64,000 bases of DNA from Marsupella aquatica (lineage: Eukaryota; Marchantiophyta), in NCBI GenBank assembly GCA_973895155.1, contig OZ316896.1:7316001-7380000 (forward strand), read 5' to 3'. The position numbers and the translations under genes are program-made. A model generated the notes under the pieces. That model was not told where the DNA came from. It saw nothing but the letters and a program-made list of their open reading frames with translations, and did not search any database. Of this stretch, positions 1 to 10,330 are shown piece by piece. Within the stretch, counting starts at the first letter, position 1; the number at the start of each line of letters is the position of its first letter.

Positions 1-107
1 ATCCACCTCTTGCTCCTGCGAGTTAGGCCGTTGTGCTCTCTCGGCTTCTAATAGGGCCTCAATTTGTTCTGCCCTCGTAATCGGCTTGTATGCCGATCCC
101 TTGGTAT

Positions 108-2909
108 TTAATTCCTTGCCGATGATCGATGGCGTTGTGGACCCCGTCGGCTCTGCCACAACGCCTGCAGAAAATCCATTGTCCCTGCTACTGCTCCCCA
201 CTTAGCCGTTTCATCCAATTGGTCTACATCCTTAACTTCCTCCGGAATTGCAGCTAAAAAGGTGGATTCTATTGTAAAGCAGTCCTCGACCTCTTCGTCT
301 TCTTCTTCCAAGTCACCTTCCATTGGTTCTTGCCATAATCCGCTGGGGGGTACCTCTGGTCCAAAGACACCTTCTTCGGTTAGGTTAGTGAAGCATTCTA
401 ACCAACGTACTTCATCGGCTGACTCCAGTCCACTATCGTACCCATCTACTTCCCTTATGCTTTTCCTACGGTCATCCTTAGTGTCCCAGGATACCGTGAT
501 AGAGGGGGTCCCGAAAGTGAACTGCTTTTTACCCCAATCTTCTATTACCTCGGCTAGGTACAGCCATGGCCTACCAATCAATAGCCGGAATGACGTAGGA
601 TTTACCGGCTTCATTACTACATAGTTAATGCTAAAGAAGATACCTCCTATCTCTGTCTTGATGCCGGTTAACACTCCCGTCGGAATGACCTGATATCCAT
701 TGGCCATGTTCAACACTCTTCCAGTCATCTCCGGTGTTAGACCCCACCCTTTTGCTGTTGAATCAATCATAATACATACCCCTGATCCTCCATCGATGGG
801 TACCCATAGTAATAATTCTCCTTGAATCATTAATGGTAATGCTGGGGCTCCTTGATCTTCTTCTATCATTAGTACGTCGGATCTGGTTGCTACCTTGGGT
901 AATCTCGGCTTGCCGAGAATAGCCTTCCTTAATTGCTTCCGGAAGTACGGGCTATTTTTCAATAGTTGACCTACTGTTGCCGAGACTCTAGATTCTAGTA
1001 CATCTTTAGCCAGGTCATAGGGAACAATCGGCTTCTCTTCTGGTGGTGTTTCCGTCTTGGATTCGGCCAGTTTTGCCACGCTAGTCTCCACAGCTGTTGG
1101 GTCTTCCGAAGCAAACAATGCTTTTGCTCGTTTTACATCCTTGGCAATGGCTTCGGTATTCTCCAGGGTTTCTAATTCTCTTAGTTGTTCCTTAACACTA
1201 GCCGTAACAGAGGGGTAGAACAACTTAGGATGATCTCGATTGAAGTCGCTATCTTGTGAAGGATTGGTTTCACTGGTGGGCTCATGGCTTACCTGTATTG
1301 CCGGAGCCCTCCCTTCTCCTTCTGTTGATGTTGACGAAGAGTCGATCCTTTCCTCCGTAACCTTCCCTTTATTTTTGGCCAGCCCATCCCACCTTTCCTT
1401 CCTTCTGGTAGATCGAGTAGAGACCCGGTAGCAATCATGATCTAAATCCTCCTCTGAGAAGGTTGATAGGGCTTCGGCCTCATCATCAGATGGTACGAAC
1501 TCTGCCTCGGCATCCTCTTGCCATCCTAGTTCGATGTGGTTGATTTGAACTCCTCCGGGGGTAGTACCTGGCGGTAAGATCTTGATCGGCAAAAGCTTAT
1601 GATTTGCGGCCAGGCCTGCCAACCAAGTAGGACATTGCCCTAGCATATGACCTTCCTGTCGGCATCCCATACATAGCTGAGCTGGTTGTCCATCACCCTG
1701 TTTGCGTGCATTCGGGCATTCTCTAGCAAAATGGCCAGGTTGACCACAATTATAGCACGCCGCAAATCTTTGCACATTCGGCCTAGGAGGTACTGACGGG
1801 TTCTGAATAATCCGAGGATACATCTCTCCTGGATTGTTCCTTAACCCTGACCACAGAGATGCAGGTCTGTTGGATAGGTCTCGTGCTCCAGTCTCACTGA
1901 TGCCGAAAACACTATCAGCGGCATCTCCCAAAAAGTACTCTACTTCTCCCTGACATGGTCTGATCTCGGCCACATGCCGAACATGATTAGTATTAAGCTT
2001 AGGACAAGCATCTTTATGGTGTCCGGTTTTATAACATAAGGCACACCATACAGAGCTATCCTCCTGTACTACCTTCTTCTTTGGTTTTACCTCTGCAATG
2101 ATAGCCTTAAGTTGCTCGGTAAGGGCTACGATGTTATCTGGTGGCTTAGCCTCCATCTTGACTTTCGTCTTCCCTCTCCTTCTGCCCTTCCTTTTCCTAG
2201 TTTTTTCTTCTTCAGAACTAGAAGATGACTCACTCTTGCTACTCCCACTATCCGAGCTTGACTTATCACTTCTAGACTTCTTGGAATGTTTCTTCTTCTT
2301 ATCTTTTTTCTTATGGGGTGATCCCTCCTCTGATGAGGAACTCTCAGACTTAAGCTGTTTCTTCCGGCTTGTGATATCTGCATTAATGTATAATTGAATA
2401 TCCTTAATTGCTTCGGCTAAGGTCTCCGGGTTCTCCTTCCTAATTGCAAAACTCATCTTCTGTGGCAAAGCATTCACCAACCATTGAAGTTGCATACCTT
2501 CAGATGCATTGGTCTTTGTACGTCTTACCAGTTTCTGAAAGCGTTGCAAGAACTTCCTGAAGGATTTGTTCTCCTTGAACCAAAGTTGTCCCAACTTCAG
2601 CACTGCTAGTTCTGAAGTTCCAATGGGTCGAAACTCCTTAACAAAGAGTGTTTTGAAGATATCCCAGATGGCTTGATCTTCCACATCTAATGCTCTGTAC
2701 CAAGGCCTAGCCTCACCCTTGAACAGGCCGGGAAGAATCTGCATCTTGATGGCTGATTCTCCATTTGCTGCAGCGGTTCCCTCGAAATCATCCAACCATT
2801 CGTCCGGATCCTCATCTCCTCTCCCATGAAATGCCTTGTAATGTATGCGCGACCGCTGGCTCAATCTGGTCCCTGGCCTCTCGTCTGGCCGTGCCTCTGG
2901 TTCCCCCAT
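108..2909 (-). CDS. Gag-protease polyprotein of element E (933 aa)
   Basis: An intact 933-codon frame. Residues about 30-180 look like a retrotransposon capsid/gag domain (motifs DEWLDDFEG, FKGEARPWY, KFLQRFQKLVR). A Ser/Lys/Glu-rich stretch follows (about 190-260). Three CX2CX4HX4C zinc knuckles lie near residues 288, 381 and 411; the second, CYNCGQPGHFAREC, is canonical. Near residue 703 is a retropepsin-like region in which the catalytic motif reads IDGGSG rather than DTG/DSG, followed by the hydrophobic LLIGRPWL motif usual near the end of these proteases. The role is virus-like particle assembly, RNA packaging and polyprotein processing. The stop is in-window; reverse transcriptase presumably follows in another frame to the left. 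The unusual active site may mean loss of protease activity. Confidence 0.85.
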   Translation of the reverse strand: MGEPEARPDERPGTRLSQRSRIHYKAFHGRGDEDPDEWLDDFEGTAAANGESAIKMQILPGLFKGEARPWYRALDVEDQAIWDIFKTLFVKEFRPIGTSELAVLKLGQLWFKENKSFRKFLQRFQKLVRRTKTNASEGMQLQWLVNALPQKMSFAIRKENPETLAEAIKDIQLYINADITSRKKQLKSESSSSEEGSPHKKKDKKKKHSKKSRSDKSSSDSGSSKSESSSSSEEEKTRKRKGRRRGKTKVKMEAKPPDNIVALTEQLKAIIAEVKPKKKVVQEDSSVWCALCYKTGHHKDACPKLNTNHVRHVAEIRPCQGEVEYFLGDAADSVFGISETGARDLSNRPASLWSGLRNNPGEMYPRIIQNPSVPPRPNVQRFAACYNCGQPGHFARECPNARKQGDGQPAQLCMGCRQEGHMLGQCPTWLAGLAANHKLLPIKILPPGTTPGGVQINHIELGWQEDAEAEFVPSDDEAEALSTFSEEDLDHDCYRVSTRSTRRKERWDGLAKNKGKVTEERIDSSSTSTEGEGRAPAIQVSHEPTSETNPSQDSDFNRDHPKLFYPSVTASVKEQLRELETLENTEAIAKDVKRAKALFASEDPTAVETSVAKLAESKTETPPEEKPIVPYDLAKDVLESRVSATVGQLLKNSPYFRKQLRKAILGKPRLPKVATRSDVLMIEEDQGAPALPLMIQGELLLWVPIDGGSGVCIMIDSTAKGWGLTPEMTGRVLNMANGYQVIPTGVLTGIKTEIGGIFFSINYVVMKPVNPTSFRLLIGRPWLYLAEVIEDWGKKQFTFGTPSITVSWDTKDDRRKSIREVDGYDSGLESADEVRWLECFTNLTEEGVFGPEVPPSGLWQEPMEGDLEEEDEEVEDCFTIESTFLAAIPEEVKDVDQLDETAKWGAVAGTMDFLQALWQSRRGPQRHRSSARN

Positions 2910-3533
2910 GTCGGTTGGAGACTCACTTCTCCTTACCGACTCTCACTCCCCTGCTTACTTTCCTTCCTTCTGTTGATGTGGGCACTCTTCACACAAGTTA
3001 ATGCGACACACAAATAGCAAAATGACTCATTCTGACTGAGTCATACCATGCACTTGCCATACAAACAGTACATCTCATACACAAGTTCTGCGAACTAAGC
3101 CGTGAGGCCAACTCTATTCAGCTCTTAGGCATGAGGAAACATGAATATACACAAGGGTCACTGTATGACTAACCGAGAGCTTCTCGTACTACTTGATCCC
3201 AGCCCGGCTGGTGCAAACTAAAAACTTGCTAAAGAAGAGGCCCTGAGCTCCCCGCTGCCCAGGTACTTATCCTGGTAGTGGATCCGCCCTTCTTTGCATC
3301 GTAAGCCTAATCTACTTAACAGTAATCTACTTGCCCGAATCTACCTATGTACAGCAAGGCAGGAGCACAAGTGTTGCTCCTACCAGTGGGACCGCAATCC
3401 CACTAAGCTAAGTGTCAGGGCCGCTCCTGGTTCTGATCCTAATCCTAAACGTGGAGATCCGTGCCCGCCTTGCCCACTCACGCCTCCTCCCTCCACGTCC
3501 GCCCTCCCTAAAAGGAACGGCGCCCTTGCACCG

Positions 3534-6500
3534 TCACGACACCGGTGGTGGATCCTCAATGGACGCCCCCAATACTTCCTCCTCAGCCACTGCCGTTGGC
3601 CCGCCTACTGGCAGATTACCTGCCCTTGACCGAGTCAACTCTCCATCGGCCTGACTGGGTCCACCTTCGGCTTCAGCCTCGACACCGGCCTCGGCAATAC
3701 CCACGGCTTCGGCCTCAGCCACTCCCACGGCTTCGGCTTCAGCCACTCCCACGGCTTCGGCTTCCCCTTCCCCTAGGGTAGTTGGATCCTTAGCCGTGAC
3801 CCTGTCTGGGGTCGGTGCTGGGTCTACCTCCTTGATCACCACGGCCTGTGAAGTCGTATTACTCCTTGACCCTGAAGGTTTCCGCTTCTTCTTCGTTGGT
3901 GGCTCGGCAGCTGGTCCCTTCCCCTTCCCACTTACCTCCGGCACTGGTGCAGGTGGCGCGGCTTGTCCTTCGGCAATTACCACCCCTGGTAACTGGTTTG
4001 TCCCAACAGGAGATGGACCTGCTGCAGCTAAGCATTTAAATACTGCGGCTTGTTTCTTCAGCCGCTCTGTTTGGTTGTCGGCCCGCCGCTGTAGGTTCTC
4101 CATCTTCCTCGTGATTTCCTCCAACTCCTCTTGGGTTTCATCCAGGTCCTTACGTGCCCCCTCCAGCTCGTTTTTGGCCTCCTCCTGCTCCCTGTGGGCT
4201 TCCTCCAATTCCTTCTTCAAGGTAGCCCTCTCCTCCTGGGTTGCTCTTAGCTCCTTGTCGAGCTCTGCAATGATGACAGACTCCATCTGGTTCATCTTGG
4301 CGTAAGTCTGTTCGAGCATCTCGTCCTTCTCCCTTAGGTCGGCCTTGAAGCTGGCCGTCAGGGACGCAAGCTCCTGCTGCAGCGCCATAATCCCTTGATA
4401 GGATTTCCCTAACTCGACCTCCTTCTGCTCAAGGGCTCCGCGGATTTTCTCGAGCTCCCCTTTCAACGCCCATTCCTTTCTTTGGGTCTCCGCCATGGCC
4501 CGGCTGTTGGCTGTTATGTGGGCCTCCTCTGTATTCTTCAGCTCTTGCTTCCACTTTTCCCTTTCTTTGATCGTGTCGGCCAACTCTTCCTGCGTCTGAG
4601 TCAGTTTATCCTTGATATTCTGATTATCAGCCTGCGCGGCATCCAACTGCCCCTGCATGATGTTCAGCTCATGTCGTTTAATCCGCAGTTCATCTTGGGC
4701 TTTCTTGGCCGCCCTTAGATCTTCAATCTCGGCTTCCATCCTCCTAAGACGCCGAATGACCTCGTCCTTCTTGCTTCTCTCTAAAGCCACCGCTTCTTCT
4801 AATTGGTGCTTCTCCAACTGCTCCCTATGGAAAAAGGGTCCTACCTCCAACTCCTCTCCAAAGATGCCGAGCGCAAGTTCCCCACACATCTCACCATACT
4901 CCATGGCTCTATTCTTAGCGTAGGTGAAGTAGAAGTGATCGGCATCGCCCATCGTGGCCTCTGCTCCCAAGCCGTCCTGCGGATCTCTTCAATCGTGGCT
5001 AGAGGTTTGCTTCCTTTTTCGGCTAGCCGCCTGATGTCCTCCGGCCAATCTCCTCCTGGTAAATCCTTTTCCTTAGCCAGGGCGGCCTCTTCCTCCTGCT
5101 TGATTCGCTCCTGAAATTCCTGCACCGTCTGTTTTATGCCGTCGAAGCTCGGGGGAGCAACATCTGGTGGGGGAGACTCAGGGCTACTCTGCTGGTTGGG
5201 GTCCCCTCGTACTACCCTTGGAAGTGTGGGGACAAACCGGCCACAGGTCCTTACTCCTGGAACGTGATGGTCCGACCCATAGCCGGAATTATCATGGCTG
5301 CAGTCCTCCACTGCCTCCTCTACCTCTTGGACGTCCGGCTTCTCCCTCTCCTCTTCGTTGGTAGGAGCTTCAGGCAATTCTGCCTCAGATTCGGAGCTTG
5401 AGGTTCCCACGTACATTCGAACACCTGGCTTGGATTCCGGCCTGATTCTCTCCTTGTCTCCAGCAAAGGGGTTTTCTCTTGTGAGCCGGTGTAGGCCTAC
5501 CTCTGTAGTAGTGTCCTGCATTGTTGCCGTTGCCGTTGTTGTTGCCGATGCCGATTTCTTTTCTTTCTCCAGTAGTTTCAGCAGACTCTGCATGCCTGGT
5601 TGCTGCATCGGCAAGTCTTCCTTCCTGGGCCTAAACACCTGCTCGATCGTAGGACTACAGGTGGTTGAGGCTTCTCAGCCAACGGCCTCGGCGTTGGAGC
5701 TTCCTCGGGTGCCCTTACCTGCAGGGGAAGTACCGGGGCAAAAGTCTGACCTCTGGCATACCGGCACAACAGCGGCATGTGATAGCCAAGCCGCGACACG
5801 CTCCCCATGCCGGTTACCTGCTGCTCCTCCTTTAAGATCTTCTTCAATTGGTTGAGGAGGTACCCGTTGTAGTCCCGGCTTGGGTCTGGCCTTTCTGCCA
5901 GATAGACCTGTGCTTTGCCGATCTCTGCCCTCGGCAAGTTACAATGCATGGTCACCCGCAAGAAGTCGATCATCTCTCCTATGTGCGGGTTGGTGCAGGT
6001 GTTCCGGAAGAAGCCATTCTTCGTTGATGGCCCGGGGAACGACCGGAACTCCTTGTCAGGCAAGGTCTTCCTGGTATCAACTTTGGTCTTATTGCCCATC
6101 GGCAAGCCAAACACTTCGGCAATCACCTTGGGAGTAAGATAGAAATCCTTCCCATATATCCTCGTGCAATTGGTCTCGGGTTCCCATGACCCCACGAATT
6201 CTAATAGGTCTGACTCCGGTACCTCCGGCTTCAGCCATGGTAATCTTACAAAGGCCTCCAAGCCGGATCCGGCCATGAAGCCTTGGTACTTCTTGGTCTG
6301 CATGGCCATAAAGCATGCATCCTCCTCCCGTGCAAAATGTAGTTGCACCTCCACCGGTAGGGTTGCCGCCCAGCCCTTCCAGGTGTCATCCCTGGTTGGA
6401 ATGGCCTTGATGGGATCGACCTCCTCCTCTTCGGCTTCTCCCTGCCTCCTGCTCTGCTGCTCGGCTGGCTTCTTTGGTGCCGCCGACCTCGTTCTTTTTG

Positions 6501-6894
6501 CCGGGGTGGCTTCATCGTTGACGGCTCCCTTCCTCTTCATCTCTGCTGCCGTGGAGGTTTCTCCTAGCACCGTTGTCCGGGTCCACCTTTCCGTGCTACC
6601 CTTTAATTCCCAGTGTATGTCGTTGCAGTTCTTGATGGCCTCTCGGATGCCGACGACGCTATCTTTGCAAAACAGAAGATCGTCGAGTTGATTGGAAGTA
6701 GGCGTCCACAGGAACTCGTCCTTGATGAGTTTGCCTCCTAAGAAAGCCGTCTTCTGCAGCTCCCACAATCGAGTGAGCTCCAGCCATTCTCGAGCTGCCC
6801 TTTCTGACTCCTCGTCCTCGTAAGTCTTGATGTACTCAGTTGCCCGTTCGAACAGGCATCCCCAGAAATGTGCCGCTTGATTGACGTTGCTCAT
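3534..6894 (-). pseudogene. ORF0_E: LTR-encoded plant-mobile-domain-like plus coiled-coil protein, frameshifted
   Basis: Three overlapping frames make one broken gene: 6894-5578, 5638-4841 and 4970-3534 (438, 265 and 478 aa). Start chosen at MSNVNQAAHFWG, conserved in copies D and G. The N-terminal 400 residues contain a segment resembling plant mobile domains (LEFVGSWEPET..., then IAEVFGLPMG). A low-complexity acidic linker follows, then about 230 residues of heptad-rich coiled coil (from EKHQLEEAVALERSKKDE on). A basic nuclear-localisation-like KKKRKP and a short AEAVGVAE peptide repeat end it. Copy G reads through both junctions in one frame, so the frame changes in E are mutations. Function unknown; not gag or pol. 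Confident it is coding-derived, unsure of role. Confidence 0.75.
3655..3775 (-). repeat. Short tandem repeat coding AEAVGVAE units in ORF0_E
   Basis: In plus orientation the unit is roughly CCCACGGCTTCGGC(C/T)TCAGCC, about three to four copies. It encodes an Ala/Glu/Val/Gly repeat near the C-terminus of ORF0. Copy G has a shortened version, so the array length differs between copies. Confidence 0.75.
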
Positions 6895-7267
6895 ACCCTC
6901 CTTAGGTTGATCGTCGGTATCTACTCTCTCCCCGAGTGCTTGCCTAAGCAGCTAACAGTAGTTGGCCTCCCGTAGTCGTCTGCCTAGTTCGTGCTCGCAA
7001 ATGAGCCACCATCTCCTGCAAGCGCTCCTTACCCCTCTCCTCTGCCGGTCCTTCTTCCCATTGATCCTTCCTAGCCGCCGACGCTTAACGCGCCCTAACC
7101 CTAATCGGGTTTTCACCCTCAGCCTTACCTCCGGCCTCTGCCCGGGTTCCATGGTTGCTCCTAATTGTTTATATTTTCCTTGTTTTGTCACTATACTAAG
7201 GTGTTCCTAGGGTGCCTTCCTGCTTTACCCACTTAACCGGCCGAGTGATTCCTGTCTAGGCATCACA

Positions 7268-7800
7268 ATTGGTCTCAGGTTCCCATGATCCCATAAATTC
7301 TAATAAGTCTGAATCCGACACCTTCGACTTTAGCCATGGTAATTTCAAGAAAGCTTCCAAGCCGGATCCGGCCATGAAGCCCTGGTACTTCTGAGTCTGC
7401 ATAGCCGTAAAGCATGCATCCTCTTCACGTGCAAAGTGTAATTGCACTTCCTCGGGGAGGTCGCCGCCTAGCCTTTCCTGTGTCATCTCTTGTCAGAACA
7501 ACATTGATGGGGTTGACCTCCTCTTCTTCGGCTTTGTCCTGGCTCCTGCTCCCTTGCTTGCTTGGCTTCCTTGGTGCCGCCGACCTCGTTCTCTTCGCAG
7601 GGGTGGTCACTTCGTTGGCGTTTCCTTTCCTCTTCATAGCTACTGCCATGGATGTTTCTCCTAGCACGGTTGCCTTCATCCACCCCTCCATGCTACCGTT
7701 CAACTCCCAGTGTATGTCGTTGCAGCAGTTGATGGCTTCCCGGATGCCGACTATTTTGTTCTCACAAAACAAAAGATCATTGATTTTGTCGCTAGTAGGT
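7268..7800 (-). repeat. Distal segment of 3' LTR of element D (ORF0 fragment)
   Basis: Continues the D LTR on the far side of the CACTA insertion. On the minus strand it encodes ORF0 from the IVGIREAI region to GSWEPETNC, where E interrupts it. Frame and sequence follow ORF0_E and ORF0_G closely. The GGT at 7798-7800 is one copy of the CACTA target duplication. The remainder of this LTR must lie beyond the left window edge, past E. Confidence 0.85.
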
Positions 7801-8139
7801 CACTAGTACATATTTAGCTGATTTCCGATGCTCAATTTTTGCAAACAATTGGCGTCCGATTCTTTTAGAATCGGAAATTCCCATTATCACAAAATGGCAA
7901 TATGCCATACTCTCAGCTTTGGATATCTTCATTTCCGATGTAATTAACAATGGAACCTTTCTGATGCGGTAAAAAATGGATCATATCCGTTACAAAATAC
8001 ATCGGATCCCCTAACAAAAAATTTGATTGATATGTCCGATGTTTTTTGTAACGGAAATAATGTGCGTTTCAATATTGATCGGAAAAGTTTTGTAGTTGAT
8101 AAGAACGGATATTATATCCAATTGTGGTAAAATGGCAAA

Positions 8140-8262
8140 GTCCGATGTTGAGAGAATGGGAAAGTCCGATGCTGAGAGAATGAGAAAGTCCGATGCTAGG
8201 AGAATGGGAAAGTCCGATGCTAGTAGAATGGGAAAGTCCGATGCTGGGAGAATGGGAAATTT
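8140..8262 (+). repeat. Subterminal repeat array of the CACTA element (left)
   Basis: Five or six copies of a roughly 22-bp unit of the form AAGTCCGATGCTRRGAGAATGGG. Inverted counterparts sit near the right end (9530-9620). The apparent 71-132 aa frames over these arrays on either strand are repeat artefacts, not genes. Confidence 0.88.
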
Positions 8263-9529
8263 TCATTTTGGCAAAACGACAAATTCCTATTGTGTTAGAT
8301 GGGGCATGTAGTTGCACCGACATACTCTTCCTAGAAAAGAGGATACAATCATTCTTGCATGTTTGAATGACTTCATACTTGAGGCAAATGGACTTAATTG
8401 AATGTTGTTCTTGCCTCCTTCCAAGACCCCAAAATATTGTTCCCTTTTGGCAATATTTGCTCAACATGCAAAATCAAAATTTATCATCTAAAAGGAGATT
8501 GCTTGTCCCATGTAGTCTTTGTTGCAAGTCCAACAACATCATAGTTGATGAAAGATGAGACAATCGGGAGCTGCCCTTGACGCCAAGGCTTTGGAAGGAC
8601 CAAAATATTAATCTTCCATAACTAATAAACTATAATGATCTTATGTCAAGTTGGATGGAGGAGGGCTTTACTATTCACGAATGACCCCAAATTTCTATTG
8701 ATTGCTCCAAGGAAATTAAGAGGGTAATCGTAATTATAGATCACTCAATGCAAACATGCAATATCATAATAGAGCAAAACTGGGATTTATTAGTCTAATG
8801 CCACACTTTTGTGGCATAATCACTACATTGCCACTCTTTTTCTTGTATTTATCACTCTGCCTCTCGTTTGAGTCATTGGTTAAGAAAAGTAACTCAGGTT
8901 AACTACCTAAGATCCGTCGTTGAGATTTCTTTTGGTCTTCCCATTGGATGGTCGTCGCTTCCCTCACGGTTACATTTTGAACCCTTAGTATAGTTTGCGG
9001 AGGGGTGGGTCGGCTAATCCATTTCTCCTCCCCTCCATTTCTCTATCACCATAGTCGAGGCGCATTGGCTGCGTCTTTGCTCCACCCTTGCCACTATCGT
9101 TGCGTCCTCATTTCCCCGGCCCGGGCTGTGTTGTCGTTGATCCTGGCTGCCTCTAGCTTGGCTGGGGCTGCATTGTTGCATGTTTCCTGTTGGCCTCTCC
9201 CGACTCTGCCCAGCTTAGGTCCAAATTATGGGTCTTAATAAATTTAGAAGTGTATAAAATTCCTAAACACTCCAAGTCAAACAATAAAAGTGTTAAGCTT
9301 GCATGTACATTGTGAGGGATAAGAACCACAAAGTTAAGCTCATGTTGGAGGAATAGCAATTGGGATGGGTGACCACTTAGTTGAGGAATGAAAAGTTGAA
9401 ATGTCAAAGGAGATGGGCACCTTGCTCATGGTTGCAAAATGAAAGTAAATATACAAAGGAAGAGATGGGTGACCTGAGCACCCCGCGTCCGCTCCAATGT
9501 GTATCCCATTTTCATTGTTTTGCTCTTTC

Positions 9530-9620
9530 CCATTCTCCCAGCATTGGACTTTCCCATTCTCCCAACATCGGACTTTCCCATTCTTTCAGCATTGGACTTT
9601 CCGATTTAAGTCCGATTGTC
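9530..9620 (-). repeat. Subterminal repeat array of the CACTA element (right)
   Basis: Four copies of the inverse unit (TTCCCATTCTCCCARCATYGGACT in pieces), mirror image of the left array. This is the arrangement expected of CACTA subterminal transposase-binding regions. Confidence 0.88.
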
Positions 9621-9749
9621 GATATCCGATACTTTTATCATGGCATGTTACGATGCCGGCAGAATTGGATGTATGGTTTTTTTATATTTTGTTTTACAAA
9701 GACGTCCGATGTGGAGAGAATTGGAAAAAGGAGGTAAAATGTACTAGTG

Positions 9750-10330
9750 GGTGTCCACAGGAATTTAACCGTGATGAGTTCTCCTCCTACGAAGGCAAAC
9801 TTCTGTAGCTCCCACAGTCAAGCGAGCTCCTGCCATTCTCGAGTGGCTCTCTCTGATTCTTTGTCCTTGTAGAGCCCAATGTACTCAATTGCCCGTTCTA
9901 ACAGGCATCCCCAAAAATGAGCAGCCTGATTGACGTTGCTCATACCCTTCCTTGAATTGATAGTCTGTATCTGCTCCCTCCCCCGCTCCCTCCCCAAGTG
10001 CTTGCCTAAGCAGCTGACAGTAGTTGCTTCACGTAGTCGTCTGCTTAGTTCGTGCTTTCAAATGAGCCACCATTCCTTGCGATCAATCCTTACCCCCCTG
10101 CCTGGTCTTCCTTCCCGTTAGTTACCCATAGCCGCCGGTACTTAGCGCGTCCTAACCCTAATCATGTTCCCTCTCTCGACGTCCTTACTTCCAGCCTCAG
10201 CTCGGGTTCCATAGTCACCCTTAATTGTTTATATTTTCCTTGTTTTTGTTACTATACTAATGTGTTTCCAGGGTACACTCCTGATTTTTACCATTTAAAC
10301 TGGCCTAGTGATTCCTGGCTAGGCATCACA
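9750..10330 (-). repeat. Proximal segment of 3' LTR of element D
   Basis: Starts on the minus strand at 10330 with TGTGATGCCTAGCCAGG, immediately after D's pol and a polypurine tract. It holds the TATA-like element (about 10225-10235) also seen in E and G. ORF0 starts at ATG 9943 (MSNVNQAAHFWG) and is cut at 9750 by the CACTA element. This segment, uninterrupted by copia, supplies the empty-site sequence that proves the copia insertion in copy G. Confidence 0.88.

Larger units (their letters stand above)
1..7267 (-). mobile_element. Ty3-type LTR retrotransposon E, 5' part (giant LTR plus gag-protease)
   Basis: On the minus strand the element begins at 7267 with TGTGATGCCTAG, runs through an LTR that carries ORF0, and continues into a gag-protease frame that reaches the left window edge; pol lies outside. 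It is inserted inside ORF0 of the related D LTR: at 7268 the D coding sequence resumes exactly where E stops. The other target-site copy is off the window. The first base pairs match the starts of LTRs D, G, C and F. Seen directly: the shared start, the ORF0 similarity and the gag. Inferred: that the rest of pol follows to the left. Confidence 0.85.
2960..7267 (-). repeat. Giant 5' LTR of element E
   Basis: Starts TGTGATGCC at 7267 and contains a TATA-like AATATAAAC (7167-7176, reverse), ORF0 (6894-3534) and a GC-rich 3' portion ending in a segment closely matched by 52038-52200. About 4.3 kb, against 0.1-1.5 kb for most plant LTRs. The 3' limit is not resolved. Similarity to copy G stops about 50 bases before the gag ATG, and I see neither a clear CA terminus nor a primer-binding site there. 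That it is an LTR rests on position (directly upstream of gag here, directly downstream of pol in D) and on solo copies C, F and G with their own 5-bp target duplications. Confidence 0.7.
7801..9749. mobile_element. Non-autonomous CACTA (En/Spm) transposon, 1949 bp
   Basis: Begins CACTAGTACATATTTA and ends with the inverse of CACTAGTACATTTTA, a terminal inverted repeat of about 15 bp. It is flanked by a perfect 3-bp duplication GGT (7798-7800 and 9750-9752), the CACTA signature. Subterminal arrays carry the motif TCCGATG: many copies at 7830-8250, and inverted as CATCGGA or ATTGGACTTTCCC at 9530-9620. Such arrays are the usual transposase-binding sites. No transposase-like reading frame is visible between 8300 and 9500, so it depends on an autonomous relative. 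Removing it rejoins ORF0 of the D LTR. Confidence 0.93.

Noticed and set aside
262-2397. Plus-strand ORFs overlapping the E gag region
   Set aside because: Ser/Leu-rich shadows of the gag frame on the opposite strand.
3796-4305. 169-codon plus-strand ORF
   Set aside because: Antisense shadow of the ORF0 coiled coil; composition follows from the reverse of Glu/Lys heptads.
8069-8467. Minus and plus ORFs with SPSIGLSHS-type or KSDAERMG-type repeats
   Set aside because: They are translations of the CACTA subterminal DNA repeats on both strands, not genes.
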